Shown here in pieces: positions 1 through 10,810 of a stretch of 64,000 bases of DNA. The notes beneath the pieces were generated by a model. It saw only the letters and a program-made list of their open reading frames with translations. It made no database searches and had not been told where the DNA came from. The stretch spans positions 11,981,665 to 12,045,664 of the forward strand of contig NW_020954615.1 in NCBI RefSeq assembly GCF_900497805.2, written 5' to 3'. The DNA is from Vombatus ursinus. Lineage: Eukaryota; Chordata; Mammalia; Diprotodontia; Vombatidae. Position 1 is the stretch's first letter, and every line of letters starts with the position of its first letter. Position numbers and translations under genes: made by a program.

Positions 1-19
1 AGAGAGAGAGAGAGAGAGA
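1..19. repeat. (GA)n at left window edge
   Basis: Pure AG dinucleotide run cut by the window start. Purine-rich sequence continues loosely to about position 60. Confidence 0.9.
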
Positions 20-1038
20 TAAGAGAAAGGAAGTTTAAGCCAGAGAGAAATAAATTCACAAGTCCACAGTACAAGGGAAGAACAAAGCAAGCTCTTTGAA
101 AAGGTGTGAAAGGGAAAGCAAACTTGGAAATTCAGTGAGAGTTTTTTAAAAAGTGAAACCAAATAGAACAAAGACAAAATTTCTAGATATTTTAAAACTT
201 CCTTATTTGCATCATAGTAAGTGGTGAAATTAAAATTTGATTCAGGAAGCCAAAATAAGCTATTTGGAGAATTAAAATTAATAACCCAGAAAATCTGAGA
301 ACTACCTTCTGTTTATTAGTTTTAGTAGTATACTCAACATGCTAATTCTCATCGGAGTGGGAATGTGGAAGTGGTCCTTGTAATTCTGAATATGTAAGGA
401 AAATGACAGTGGAATATAAGATCTATATTCCTAACATTCAAGGTTCAATACATCTTTTGGTTCCAATCATCTCACACTTCTAATGTTTTTAGAGAAATAA
501 ATGAAAAGTTTTTTTTTTCCCAAATAGAGTCCATTATAGTGAGAATGTATCCTAAACCACTGCCCTCCCATCCTTTCCCCTTCCCCAACCTGAACCTATG
601 GGCTCAGGCCTTCCTGTGCTCTGGGATAAGTGCCTCTTTTGGCAAAGAATATAATAAAATATGGCAAAAAGAAATTTCCTAAGCCTCCCCTGTGTACTGA
701 GTTCTATTTCTTCCTTTAGATTAGACATTGAGATTAGAAAAGTTATCTCCCTCCTCAGATGATGGAGTTCACAATCAATAGAGAAATATGACATTGACGT
801 ATATAATAACTATGCTAGATAATGCAACATGGTAAGTTCATAGAAGAGGGAAAAAGTCAACTGTAAGTGAAATCTGAGGAGGAAAGTTCCTGTTTATCTA
901 GACAGATCAGGATAAGCAGTATTCAAGTTGATTTAATTTTCATCTCCTTCTTTTGTTGTCAATATTTTGTCCATAGGATGAGTTTTGCTTAAGCTACTTT
1001 GATGCAATTCCAATGCTACAGACTACCTTCCTCCTCCT

Positions 1039-1062
1039 ACACACACACACACACACACACAC
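1039..1062. repeat. (AC)n microsatellite
   Basis: Twelve AC units followed by a C-rich run and interrupted CA/ATGCAC sequence to about 1122. Confidence 0.95.
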
Positions 1063-1398
1063 CCCACCCCCCAATACACACATATGCACATATGCACACA
1101 TGCATGTACTCACATACACACTCTCCTCTTTTTTCAAACCTTTCCCTAATTTGGAGATTTTACTTAAATTGTTGATTTGTTTCTTCCTTTTATGTAATCT
1201 CCTTCTTTCTCTCTTTTGTCCCTTTACTTTCCCCTCTAATTAGATGGCTAATTAAAAATTTCCTCTACTGTTTTCCTCCCAACTTCTTATCTTTCCTAGT
1301 TTTCTTTTTCTGTGCCCTTTTCTAAGAAGCTCTTCTTCATAACTCCCTTTCTACTCTATTCTATAATCATATTGCCCAATTCATGTCTACTTCTTATG

Positions 1399-1508
1399 GT
1401 TGTTCAGCCTTTCAGTCATGTTCAACTCTGTCATCCTAAGAACTATACTGTCCACAGAGTTTCTTGGCAAAGATACTGAAATGGTTTGCCATTTCCTTCT
1501 CCAAATTC
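1399..1508 (-). mobile_element. MAR1-type SINE, RTE-tail fragment
   Basis: Antisense copy of the BovB/RTE-like tail shared by the other MAR1-type SINEs here: TTGTTCAG, TTCAGTCATGTTCAACTCTG, TTTCTTGGCAAAGATACTG, then GGTTTGCCATTTCCTTCTCC. The CORE head is absent, so this is only the 3' part of the element. Confidence 0.8.
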
Positions 1509-1995
1509 ATGTCCCTACCTTCATTTATTTCTTCTTTAATTTCTCTTATACTTTATGGGGTTAAAGTTTATACTCTGAAATTTTAATAAGTATTGTTTTC
1601 CCTCAAGAAATCTTCAGCATGCCTCATTTTCCCCCATTAGATTGCCCTGTAATTCGGTTTCTGACTCCCCTTTGCTAGGTGGCACATTCCCACGGTTATG
1701 TTATGGACTACCTCAGCCTCTACCACAGTGGAGACCTAAGTCTTTGCTTTGAGCAAGCTCTTAGGGGAAGACACGAGAAAAAATTGGCCCCATCTCGGCT
1801 CTTGTCCCTTTTCCTGCAGATATAACAGCCCTTCATAGTTGGCCCCTCATTTCACTTTCTCCTTTGGTTCCCTTCCTTTCTTTCTCTGTGGCAAATAAAT
1901 AAGATGGGGAACTTGAAGAGAGTCTGAGTCTCCGAAGCCTTGGGATTGGGGAGAGTCTTTCAGCTAGGACAAGCCCCAGGCAGAGGGTGACACCC

Positions 1996-1997
<2 letters not shown>

Positions 1998-2029
<32 letters not shown>
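1998..2029. repeat. (AC)n microsatellite
   Basis: Sixteen AC units. Read on the other strand they give a run of Cys-Val codons in a short open frame, which is an artefact. Confidence 0.95.
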
Positions 2030-2031
<2 letters not shown>

Positions 2032-2429
2032 TGCCTGGGGGAACCAAAGCATACTACTTGTTGTAGGATGTGGGGAGGACAAGATAGAGTGTATCGGCAA
2101 AGTCAGAAAGCAGAAAATGTAAGATCAATTCTGGCCCTAGGCACAAGTCCTAAGGTCAGTTTGTGAGTCTGTGGGAAGTGCCCCCTGCTGTGAGCAGTTG
2201 AGGATTTGACTGAACATTTTGAGAATTAGTGTTATCCAGTGTTAATTCATAACAATCTTCTCCTGCTTATGGTTCTCTCTTTTTGTCCTGTGGATTCAGC
2301 TGTAACTTTTTGACAACCTGTACAAATTGTTTCTTTTTTGAAGATTTAAAGACTTACTGGTTTCTGTAGAAAATGTCTAATCCATCTCTTATCTTTCTGG
2401 TTCTATGACCTAGAAATCTTTGAGTTGAG

Positions 2430-2463
2430 TTTTTTTTTGTTTTGTTTTGTTTTGTTTTGTTTT
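2430..2463. repeat. (GTTTT)n simple repeat
   Basis: Poly-T followed by five GTTTT units. Probably the decayed A-rich tail of an antisense retroposon, but no body can be recognised beside it. Confidence 0.85.
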
Positions 2464-2621
2464 AAGGATCAAATGTAATTGAATGAATAATATCCATCTC
2501 TTGCTATGTATCAGACACTATGGTAGGCATTTGAGATATCAAATTGGGGAGGGGAGAAATCACTGATTCTAAGGGTGATAAATCTACACAAAGAATTTCA
2601 TCATCAAATATAATCTCTTAT

Positions 2622-2695
2622 AAGGTAGGGACTGTTGCATTCTTGTGTCTGTACCTCTAACACCTAGCACATTACCAGACACATAGTACATGATA
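2622..2695 (+). mobile_element. L2 LINE 3' end
   Basis: Matches the L2 3' terminal region: GTAGGGACTGTTGCATTCTTG, then a CACCTAGCAC block and an ACACATAGTA block. Only the 3' untranslated end remains. Confidence 0.7.
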
Positions 2696-2739
2696 TACAC
2701 ACAGGAATTCAAGGAGAGAAAAACCAAAAGCAGCTAGAG

Positions 2740-3200
2740 GAATTGGGAAAGGCTTTGTGTAGGGAGAGGACCTAAGCTTTGCTTTGAAAGAAACTGAGGA
2801 TTCCAGCAGTGCATTCTGGAAATGGCAGGACATTTGTGTAAAGACATAAGGCAGAGGGGGGAAGGTATATCATATAATGGTGACTGCAAATGAACCAGTT
2901 CAGCTGCAATATATAGTGAAGGGGAATAATATTCAATAAGTCAGAAGAGGTAGACTAAGGATGAAGAACATTAAATGCTACCGTGAAAAGTTTGTATTTT
3001 TATCTTAGTGGGGTAAGGAGTCATAGAAGTTGCTTGAGCTGGGGAGTGACATCATCATACCCGTTCTTAGGAAATATCAATTTGGCTGCTATGTGGATGA
3101 TGGAAACAGAAAGGAAAGACTGGTGTGTGTGTATGAGGTGGGGAGATTAGGAAGCTAGTGAAGCTGAGAAGTGAAGAGAGCCCAAACTATGGAAGAAGGG
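2740..3200 (-). mobile_element. L2 LINE, antisense C-terminal ORF2 and 3' UTR
   Basis: Recurrent antisense L2 landmarks in the expected order: GGGAAAGGCTTTGTGTAGG, the 'gctttgaaagaaactgag' block, 'aaaagtttgtatttttatct', then GGGGAGTGACATCATCATAC and 'tttggctgctatgtggatga'. On the minus strand these encode the end of the L2 reverse transcriptase. It is old and heavily diverged; the 5' limit near 3200 is vague. Confidence 0.75.
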
Positions 3201-3485
3201 AATTAAATCAGAGATTAGTGAAGGCAGCATCACCAAGACTAATTGAACACTATTTCTACAAAGATAAAGCACACATGCAGATGAATTTAAGTTAAAAGGC
3301 AAATTCCTAAGAAGTAGGAAGTTGCAAAACAGGGAGCTCACCTTCCATTGGTAAGATGAGGAAAAGCTACTTGGAGAAGTAACTTGTTTGGGGACTTGAG
3401 AGATAGTGATTTCAACAGGTAGAGATTGGGTGGGTGGAAGTAAGAAAACATGGATGGGAGTCCACATGTGTGTAGTTAGTGTCAC

Positions 3486-3960
3486 CTAGTGAAAAGAGCT
3501 CTGGATTTGGAATCAGGAGACTGAGGCTCAAATTGCTATTTTAACACTTTTCAGCTGTGTGACTTTGGGCAAGTCACTAAAACTCAGAGCCTCAATGTCT
3601 TTGCATTTAAAATAAGGGCAATAATACCTTATGGGCAGGTAGGTGGCACAGGAGATAGAGGACCAAGCCTGGAGTCAGGAGAACTAATCTTCCTGAGTTT
3701 AAATTTGGCCTCAGACATTTACTAGCTGTCTGACCCTGGACAAGTCGCTTAACCTTGTTTGCCTCAGTTTCCTCATCTATAAGGTGAACTGGAGAAAATA
3801 TGACAAACCACTCCAGAATCTTTGTCAAGAAAACCCCAAATGGGGTCATGAAGAGTTGGACATGACTGAAAAATAACAATAGTAATCCTTACACTCTCTG
3901 CCTCATATGATGACTATGAGGAAAAGCTTCTTACATTTTAAAGTGCTATTAAAAATGTGA
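3486..3960 (+). mobile_element. MIR/THER CORE-SINE, split by a MAR1 SINE
   Basis: Left part 3486-3631 has the MIR head and core (CAGCTGTGTGACTTTGGGCA, AGTCACTAAAACTC). Right part from about 3880 continues with the MIR tail (CTCATATGATGACTATGAGG, TTTTAAAGTGC). The two halves flank the SINE at 3632-3876 and join into one element when it is removed. Confidence 0.75.
3632..3876 (+). mobile_element. MAR1-type SINE (CORE head, RTE tail)
   Basis: Nearly full-length. Head GGCAGGTAGGTGGCACAGGA, core CTGTCTGACCCTGGACAAGT, tail CCCCAAATGGGGTCATGAAG and GACATGACTGAAAAATAAC. The flanks CAATAATACCTTA and CAATAGTAATCCTTA look like a diverged target-site duplication, so it inserted into the MIR. Confidence 0.9.
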
Positions 3961-5632
3961 TTTACTATGATGTATCAGAAAAGCTGAGGAAGCAAAAGGT
4001 ACCAGAAAGGCTCTAGTCTGAGATGAGGGTGGAAATGCATGTAGAAACTCAATTTCGGAAAGCTGTCAATGAAAAATTAAAGATACTGATCTTTATTTCA
4101 GTATCCAACAAGGTGCCATTGAGGGTTTGGGGACAGAATAGTAGCACCATCAGAACTTTGCATCCAGGATTAAAGAGTAAATATGCAATTCTGTGATCCT
4201 TCAGAAATACAATAGCTTATAAGATTCCAGACACACTTCAATTCATGATACCAAAGTGTACACTTCTGTGATTATGGTTTCACTATCTGATGGTCATCAT
4301 TTCTTCATAATAAACATTGTTAGCTTCCAGATCATTCTGATACTTAGAAATAGCTGTTATTTAGAGAGAAAGCTTTTAGTCTAAATTATGGATGTGAAAA
4401 GAAAAAAAGACAGAAGATCTGAACACTGAAAGATTAAATCATTTTTCTGGTCTCATTTTTGATGGCACTTTTAAACTTCTTATGCTTTAAATTGGAATTT
4501 AGAGATGGAAAAAGGCAAGCTGGGAAACACAGCCTCCTAAGCAAACAGATGAAATTGAACTGGCACCATTAGAGTGGATTGCATTTCTGGCTCTGGCTGG
4601 TAACTCCAATGGCTTGTGATTGACTGTTACTTCCTTATAGGACACAGTCAATGTTTGGCATGCCTCATTACTCTGTCTCTGATGGGAGCAGCTTAAGCAT
4701 TTCTCTACCTCTCTCATTTATTTCTTGTATTTTGGCTTTATTCAGATGAGTCATTCAATGAAGAAAAGCTCCGGAGAAGGTCAGAAGGAAACACAAATGG
4801 AAATTATATCTGAAATTTTCTTTTTTTCTCCCCAACAGTTTTCCCAATCCCTACCTTTCTGTAGAAAAAAAAATCTCCATTCCTTTCTCACTTGGTTCTG
4901 AATGTCACTATTGTCATTTTCAGTGTGGAACCATAATTTAGATCAAATTCAAGCAGATTATCTTCAGTTTCACCACACATTGGCATCTATCACAACTGCA
5001 AAAACACGACCTTAGATTAAACAAAGTTTCTAAGCACGTGTGGTTTTCTTAGGCCAGTGTTTACAGACACATAGCCCCAGAACACATAAATGGTAAGAAG
5101 ACTGAGGATAATGGAGTTAATGTTGTTGAGGTATAAATACAAGTTTGGATTCTATCTGACTATCCAATATTTAAATTGGGCAGTTTAATGAAGAAACGGA
5201 TATCAGATTCAGAATCAGACACCTCAGATGCCATCTAATTCAATTGCTGCCTGAAAAAGGATTTCCTATATACCATTCCTATAGGTATACGTGGATGAGT
5301 AAAGGAATGAATGAAAAAATATTTTATAAGCAATTAATAGGTATTGAGCACCATCTCTATTTGAATGACCATTCAGCATTTACACGAAGGCCTCCATTGG
5401 GTAGGAAGACATTGTCTCTTCAAGTAGCTATTCTTACTTTTCAGAGCAATCTGTTTTTTTTTCCTTGTGCAAAAATAAATTTGCCTTGTTAACACTCTCT
5501 CCCACTGCTCCTGGCTTGGCCTCTGGAGACAAATGAAACCAATCTAGTCCTTCTTAACCATGCAAGTCTTTCAAATTCTCAAAGACAACAAACACAAAAT
5601 CTCCTAATCTCCTCTTCTCTAAGATTTTGTCA
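3961..5632. other. No gene found; mostly unassigned sequence
   Basis: Nothing here resembles a coding exon, RNA gene or clear repeat. A weak antisense L2-like 3' motif (AATGAATG, then AATAGGTATTGAGCACC) lies near 5300-5355 but is too short to assign. Confidence 0.5.
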
Positions 5633-5900
5633 TTGTTCTCATTCAATCATTTCAGTTATGTCAGCCTCGTGGTGACCCCATTTGTTTTTTGTTTGCTTGT
5701 TTTTTGGCAAAGATACTGAAGTGGTTTGTCATTTCCTTCTCCAGTTCATTTTACAGATGAGGAAACTGAGGCAAACAGGGTTAAATTACTTCCTCAGGGG
5801 CACATAGCTACCAAGTGGCTGAGGCCAGATTTGAACTCACAAAGATAAGTCTTCTTGACTCCAGGCCTAGCACTCTATTCACTGTGCCACCTAGCTGCCC
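5633..5900 (-). mobile_element. MAR1-type SINE, near full length
   Basis: Antisense element: tail TTTTGGCAAAGATACTGAAG and TTCATTTTACAGATGAGGAA, core GGGGCACATAGCTACCAAGT, head end GTGCCACCTAGCTGCCC at 5884-5900. TTCTCTAAGAT (5615-5625) and TTCTCTAGGAT (5904-5914) form a probable 11-bp target-site duplication. A T/G-rich stretch (GTTTTTTGTTTGCTTGTTTT) sits where the consensus reads GGGGTTTTC. Confidence 0.92.
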
Positions 5901-6319
5901 CTGTTCTCTAGGATAATCACCTTTAGTTCCTTTGACTGATTTTTATATGGCTGTTCACCATTCTGATTGGCTCATGAGGACTGTCTCTCAAACTTCTGGT
6001 CATCATGCAAGACCAGCCTCCATTGCTTCATCCTCCTTGAAACCTTCCAATACTAGGGAACATTTATGTGGCTTCCTTTATCTTGTACTTCATCAGAATT
6101 TTAGCATCCTATAAGATCACAACAACTTTGAAACTCATTCTGCCTTGGTACCCCTGTCCCTGGGGCTCCTCTCTCCCTCTGATTGGAGAAGGTGAAAGGT
6201 GGACAACAGAAAGCTCCTCTCATCTTTCATTTAAGGAAAGTGCCCAGGGCAGCCAGCTCAACCATCATTTCCCACCAGGATGGGTGCCACTGGATTTCAG
6301 TGCCCTCCTCTCCAGCTTC

Positions 6320-6452
6320 TAATATGTGTTGTCTTCCAGCCTTTTGATTGTGAGTTCCTTGAGGACAGGGATTTTTTTTTTGCCGTTCTTTGTATGGATA
6401 GTCCCTAGCACATTGTAGGTGATTAATGAATGTTTATTGACTGATTGACAAT
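6320..6452 (+). mobile_element. L2 LINE 3' end
   Basis: GTGAGTTCCTTGAGGACAGG, TCCCTAGCACATTGTAGG, and AATGAATGTTTATTGACTGA match the L2 3' UTR and terminus. Confidence 0.85.
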
Positions 6453-7069
6453 GCATCCCAGACTATCTCTGCAAATTAATGGGTATGGACAAAAATCTGT
6501 TATCTTGAAGCTCCCATCTACTGGGGTCATGGGTAAAGTCTCTCTGTAGGCTGATTAGTTTCAAGTTATTAATGATCACATCCTTCAGCTGAAATCACAG
6601 CAAATAAAACTGATGGTGACAAATGGTACCAGTCAAAATGGGAATAATGGGTGCTTATTCTATTTCTCCTCCTTGATCTCCTATTCTTCCTTCTCCTCTT
6701 CCTCTGTGTCTTCCTCCTATTCTGCTTCCTCTCAGATATTCTGACAATAAATTGGAATAGCAACACTTGGCATTTGCTGAATCCCACAAAGCAGTATTTG
6801 TAATCCTGACAAGCTCACAGAGAGATACAGGAATGAATGTCCCATTGATGCCTGCTGAGATCTCTGTAGAGGCCAAAGAAACACCCATTGAACTGCATCC
6901 AATGAAGTGATAAGGATTTTTGTAGAAAGCAAGGGGAGCCTCTAAGGTTACTTAAGTCAAGAAAGGATCTATTTTCCACAAATGGGAAATTGCAGGCTGC
7001 TGAAGGGGGAAAAACTGACTTCCTAGAGGAAACAACAAGCAACTCCTTAGGATGTTCAGCAAGCAGGAT

Positions 7070-7260
7070 GTGTAGGGAAGAGCCTTGGACCTGGAGGCAA
7101 GGGAACTGAGTTTCAACAGCAGGTCTATGCTTCCCTACTGAGTGATATTAGCCAAGGTGCCTTGCTTCCCTGAGCTTCACATTCTTATCTGTGAAATGGA
7201 CATAATGATATGTGTCTATACCCCACATCACTTCACCATTGTGAGAAATTCAATTAAACA
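7070..7260 (+). mobile_element. MIR/THER CORE-SINE
   Basis: Diverged sense MIR: GAGCCTTGGACCTGGAGGCA, then AGTGATATTAGCCAAGGTGC and TTCTTATCTGTGAAATGGAC, ending with the GTGAGAAATTCAATTAAAC tail region. Confidence 0.7.
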
Positions 7261-7274
7261 CAAATATACTAGTA

Positions 7275-7590
7275 TGGAATAGTAGGAAAATAGGTTAGTT
7301 GTATAGTCAGATGACCTGGGTTCTAATGCCTGTTCAGCCACTTACTCTCTGATTTTGAGCATGAAGGCAGGAAGACCTGAGTTGAAATCCTGCTTCACAC
7401 ACTAGCTGTGTGACCCTGAGCAAGTTAATCTCTCTTAGCTTCAGTTTCCTTACTTGCAAAATGGGGATAAAATAGCACCAACTTTCCATGTTTTTTGTAA
7501 AGATCAAATTAAATATTTGTAAGATATTTTGCAAACATTAAAATACTACATAATTTCTAGCTGTGGTCATTATACTTATCATTTTTTTGA
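7275..7590 (+). mobile_element. MIR/THER CORE-SINE pair
   Basis: A truncated MIR head (AGTCAGATGACCTGGGTTCT, CAGCCACTTACTCTCTGA) is followed by a fuller MIR with GCAGGAAGACCTGAGTTG, CTAGCTGTGTGACCCTGAGC, CTTGCAAAATGGGGATAA and the THER-like tail TATTTTGCAAACATTAAAAT. This is two adjacent copies or one interrupted copy. Confidence 0.8.
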
Positions 7591-7599
7591 AGATATTTC

Positions 7600-8720
7600 A
7601 TCTTGGAAGCAATAGAGAACCTCCAGAGTTTATTGAATGGGTGGGTGACAGGGTCAGAGCTGGACTGTACAAAAATCACATTGACAGTTGTACAGAAAAT
7701 GGAATGAAATGGAATGAGGAGAGACTTGAAGCAGGTTGACTAATTATGAGAGTTTTTCAAAGGTACAGGGAAGAGGAGATGGGACCCTGAGCTAGTATAG
7801 CAGCTATGCGAGTAGACAGAAAGGGACTTATGCCACTGAAATTGGCAACTGATTGAAAGTTCAGATAAATGAAATGAGGTAGGGATATGAAACTGATTGG
7901 CTAAAAAAATGGCAGAGCCCTTAATGAAAATGAATTTGAGAAGAGGGAGGAATCTTAGGAGAAAGATAAGTTTTGTTTTGAATAAAGTGAGTTAGAGATG
8001 TATGGTTTGCACAGCTGTTTGAAATGTATGGTTTGAAATGTTCATCAGGAAGTGGGTGACAAGGGACTAGAACTTGGAAGGAAGGTTAGAGCTGGAACAA
8101 TAGATTTGGGAAACATCTGCATAGATATAATCATTGAACCCATTATTCTGATGTGATCATCAAGTGAATATAGAAAGAAAAGAAAGAAAGTCCTGGACTG
8201 ACTTTGAGAGGACCCCAATCCCATTATTCAGCATGAGGGTGAATATAGAGCAAAAGAGAGTGAAAAGGAGTGGGTAGACAAGCAGGAGAAGAGCTTAGAT
8301 AGTGTCACAAAAATGCAGAGAAGAGATATTGTCCAGGACAAGAGAGTGAGCAACTTTGGCAAAGGCAGGAAAGAAGTCAAGAAGGCTGAAGAATGAGAAT
8401 GGGCCATTAAATTTGGCTCTTATGAGATCATTGGTAACTAGAGAAAAAACAGTTTCAGCTGAATGATGAGGTTGGAAGTCAAGCTGCAGGGAGTTAAGGA
8501 CACAGTGAAAGAAGAGAGAGAGAGACATCGATGGTGGATTGCTTTTTCAAGCAGTTTAACTGAGAAGGGGACTTTGGGGGGTTTTGTTTTATTTCATTTT
8601 GGATGGAAAAATTGAGTGTATTTGGCAACAACTGAGAAGAAACCAGTTGATAAGGAGAGATCAAGGATTAGAAAGTGGAAATTATGGGGGCAGGAGAAAT
8701 GATGGGAGAGTCTTTGTATT
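7600..8720 (-). mobile_element. L2 LINE, antisense ORF2 reverse transcriptase region
   Basis: About 1.1 kb of antisense L2 in consensus order: AGCAATAGAGAACCTCCAGA, GAGGAGAGACTTGAAGCAGG, AAACATCTGCATAGATATAA, ATTGAACCCATTATTCTGAT, GAGATCATTGGTAACTAGAG, then TTTCAGCTGAATGATGAGG. The minus strand carries decayed reverse-transcriptase sequence ending in the ISSLHFCDTI-type patch at 8295-8330. One of the longest L2 copies in the window. Confidence 0.85.
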
Positions 8721-8744
8721 TAATAATATATGTTTGTGTTGTAT

Positions 8745-8882
8745 GCTTTCAACCTCCAGAATTTAAACTCCTTGAGGGGAAATAAAGTTTCTTATTTGTC
8801 TTTGTAATCTCAGCATTTGTCCAAGGATTTGAGGAATATTAGGTGCCTAATAAATGTTTGATGAATTAGACTGAATTAGAGC
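8745..8882 (+). mobile_element. L2 LINE 3' end
   Basis: AAACTCCTTGAGGGGAAATA, TTTGTCTTTGTAATCTCAGC, and GGTGCCTAATAAATGTTTGA are the L2 3' terminus. It is opposite in orientation to the L2 just upstream, so it is a separate insertion. Confidence 0.85.
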
Positions 8883-8883
8883 T

Positions 8884-8985
8884 ACCCCAAAGTATTGTGG
8901 ACTGCATCAGAAAGTAGTGTGTACCATCTCACTGGAAATAGTCAAATAAAGGCTGAATGACCAATGTGTTGAAAAGAGGATATTT
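8884..8985 (+). mobile_element. CR1/L3 LINE 3' end fragment
   Basis: Resembles the CR1/L3 3' region: AAGTAGTGTGTACCATCTCA, CTGGAAATAGTCAAATAAAG, GCTGAATGACCAATGTGTTG. Short and diverged. Confidence 0.55.
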
Positions 8986-9024
8986 TGTCACCTTTTGTTT
9001 GGATTAATGGCATCCATTTGACTG

Positions 9025-9775
9025 CCAAGAGATTTTCCTAAAGTGCTTCTCTAACTAGGTCTCTCCTCTCCTCAAATAGCTGTTTCAATTACCTCTAAGA
9101 TCACATATAAATTCCCTTTAGAAGTCCATGATAACCTGGATCTAAACTACTTTCCTAAACGTATATCTTAATCCCTTTACAACACTCTGCTGTCCAGCCC
9201 AACAATCCTTCTTTCCATTCCTCGCACACATTTCATCTCCCATTGTTGATCCTGGAATTTACTTCCTCTTTAATTCAGTCTCTTGGGGTCCCTAGTTTCC
9301 TTCAAAGCTCATCTCAAGTTATAACTTCCAAATGATGCCCCATATGATCTCCCAGAAGTTTATGGTTCTTTTCACTCCACCTCAACCCTCCCCCCAAACC
9401 TCTTGTCTTTATTGTGTACATATTTTGTACCTACTTATAGTTGTGACAGGCAATGTGGTATAGTGTATGGATCAAATTTGGCCTGAGAGCCAGGAAGATT
9501 TGGGTTCAAGAGCCACTTCTGATAAATCTTGCCTTTGTAAGTGTTGACTGCACTGGTAAAGGGAGTTCCTTCATCATCTAGGGTTAGTTCCATCTATCAA
9601 TGAAGCCATAGGCCTCCTTTCTCTTCCTATCCTATTTACATGTATACATGTTGCCTGTCCTGATAGAAGATAAATGCCATGAAGACAAGGATTGTTTAAT
9701 CTTGTCTTTTTTTCCTCCACACTCAGTATGGTGCCTGACACATCATAGGCATTTAATACATGCTTATTTATTCTA
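9025..9775 (+). mobile_element. L2 LINE C-terminus and 3' UTR, split by a CORE-SINE
   Basis: Sense L2: ATTTTCCTAAAGTGCTTCTC, CCTCTAAGATCACATATAAA, GTTTCCTTCAAAGCTCATCT, GATGCCCCATATGATCTCCC. After the SINE at 9445-9618 the L2 resumes with ATGCCATGAAGACAAGGATT, GTGCCTGACACATCATAGGC and ATTTAATACATGCTT. The codons are decayed and no frame persists. Confidence 0.85.
9445..9618 (+). mobile_element. Marsupial CORE-SINE with non-MIR tail, inside L2
   Basis: Head GGCAATGTGGTATAGTGTAT and AGAGCCAGGAAGATTTGGGT, then a tail unlike standard MIR: GACTGCACTGGTAAAGGGAG, TCTATCAATGAAGCCATAGG. The same tail type recurs antisense at 52.7 and 62.4 kb. Confidence 0.75.
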
Positions 9776-9799
9776 AAATTCTTTTCTTCTCTTCATATC

Positions 9800-9990
9800 C
9801 AGACTTAGACACTAGTGGAGTGACCATGACCAAGTCGTTAAGCTCTATCAAGCTTAGTTTCCTCATCTACAAAATAGGGTAAGAATAGCACCTACCCCCC
9901 AAGATTATCGTGTGGATCAAATGAGATATTTGTAAAGTACATTGGAAACCTTGGAAAATTATGTAAATGCTAGCTATTATTTCTATTCTT
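9800..9990 (+). mobile_element. MIR/THER CORE-SINE
   Basis: CTTAGTTTCCTCATCTACAA, ATTATCGTGTGGATCAAATG, AGATATTTGTAAAGTACATT and AATGCTAGCTATTATTTC give the middle and THER-type tail. Confidence 0.85.
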
Positions 9991-10529
9991 TTCTTTTTCA
10001 TTTCTTTATTAGGAAGGGACTAAAAGGCTACCGCAGAAGAAGTGATTGCCTTTTTGCTTAAATAGACCAAGAGGTAAATGCAATCAGAAATTTTTAATCA
10101 GCCACAAGAGGATACACTGCTTGCTTAGTAAAAGTCACTTGGCAAGAATATAAGAATGAGTTTTATAAATATTCATGGGCATTCCTCGATTATCCCAGGA
10201 TAAAATTCATGATGCAGTGTTCCATGGTTTATTTGATAACAATGAATCATTTAAACCATGAACATCATTGCATTTGTAGACTGTTAAATACCGAGTAAGT
10301 CACCAATAAAAATGCCTTCCAGTAAACTCGACTGTGCAAGCATCTCCTGTCAATGCTGCTTCAGTCAGGTCTATGATCCAATGACTTCACCCTACAAGGC
10401 CCAACTCAAATGCAGCCACGCCATCCTTCCCTCACTCCTTGCCCCCCTCCGCAGCTCCATGAGACCTCTTATCTGTTCTCATAGAATGCTAGCATTTTGT
10501 GAATTCTCTAATCTTAGCACCTTGCAGTA

Positions 10530-10640
10530 GAATGGAGGCTCCTCTCTGGACATCAATTTCCTCACCTATACAACAAAGGAATTGGATATGATGACCTTTA
10601 ATATACCATATCTATATCAAAATCAATGCAATCTTTGATG
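10530..10640 (+). mobile_element. MIR/THER fragment
   Basis: ATCAATTTCCTCACCTATAC and AAAGGAATTGGATATGATGA match the MIR core with the 'gttggattagatgacct' tail variant. Sequence just upstream (10375-10475) is weakly L2-like. Confidence 0.6.
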
Positions 10641-10644
10641 ATAA

Positions 10645-10805
10645 TGTCTTCTTTCTGTTGATTATCTCCAGTTTATTTTGTATTTGTTCTTGTTTCTACA
10701 TAAATATTGACAAGGTGTGTACCCCATTAGAAAGCTCTTTGATATCAGGGACTGAGTGTTGCCTTTTTTTGTATCCCCAGAACTTAGCCTAGAACATAGT
10801 AGTTG
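10645..10805 (+). mobile_element. L2 LINE 3' end
   Basis: Contains CCCCATTAGAAAGCTCTTTG, ATCAGGGACTGAGTGTTGCC and TTTGTATCCCCAGAACTTAG, the L2 3' UTR. Confidence 0.85.
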
Positions 10806-10810
10806 TTCAT

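Noticed and set aside
3147-3485. 112-codon minus frame
   Set aside because: Overlaps antisense L2 and unassigned DNA; no family match, no splice or start context.
3632-3876. tRNA gene candidates in SINE heads
   Set aside because: SINE heads are tRNA-like in origin, but they do not fold into an intact cloverleaf here and recur as repeats.
6569-7042. Several overlapping minus-strand frames, one Arg-rich
   Set aside because: The Arg-rich stretch comes from a TCC/TTC-rich tract; no conserved domain and mutually overlapping frames.
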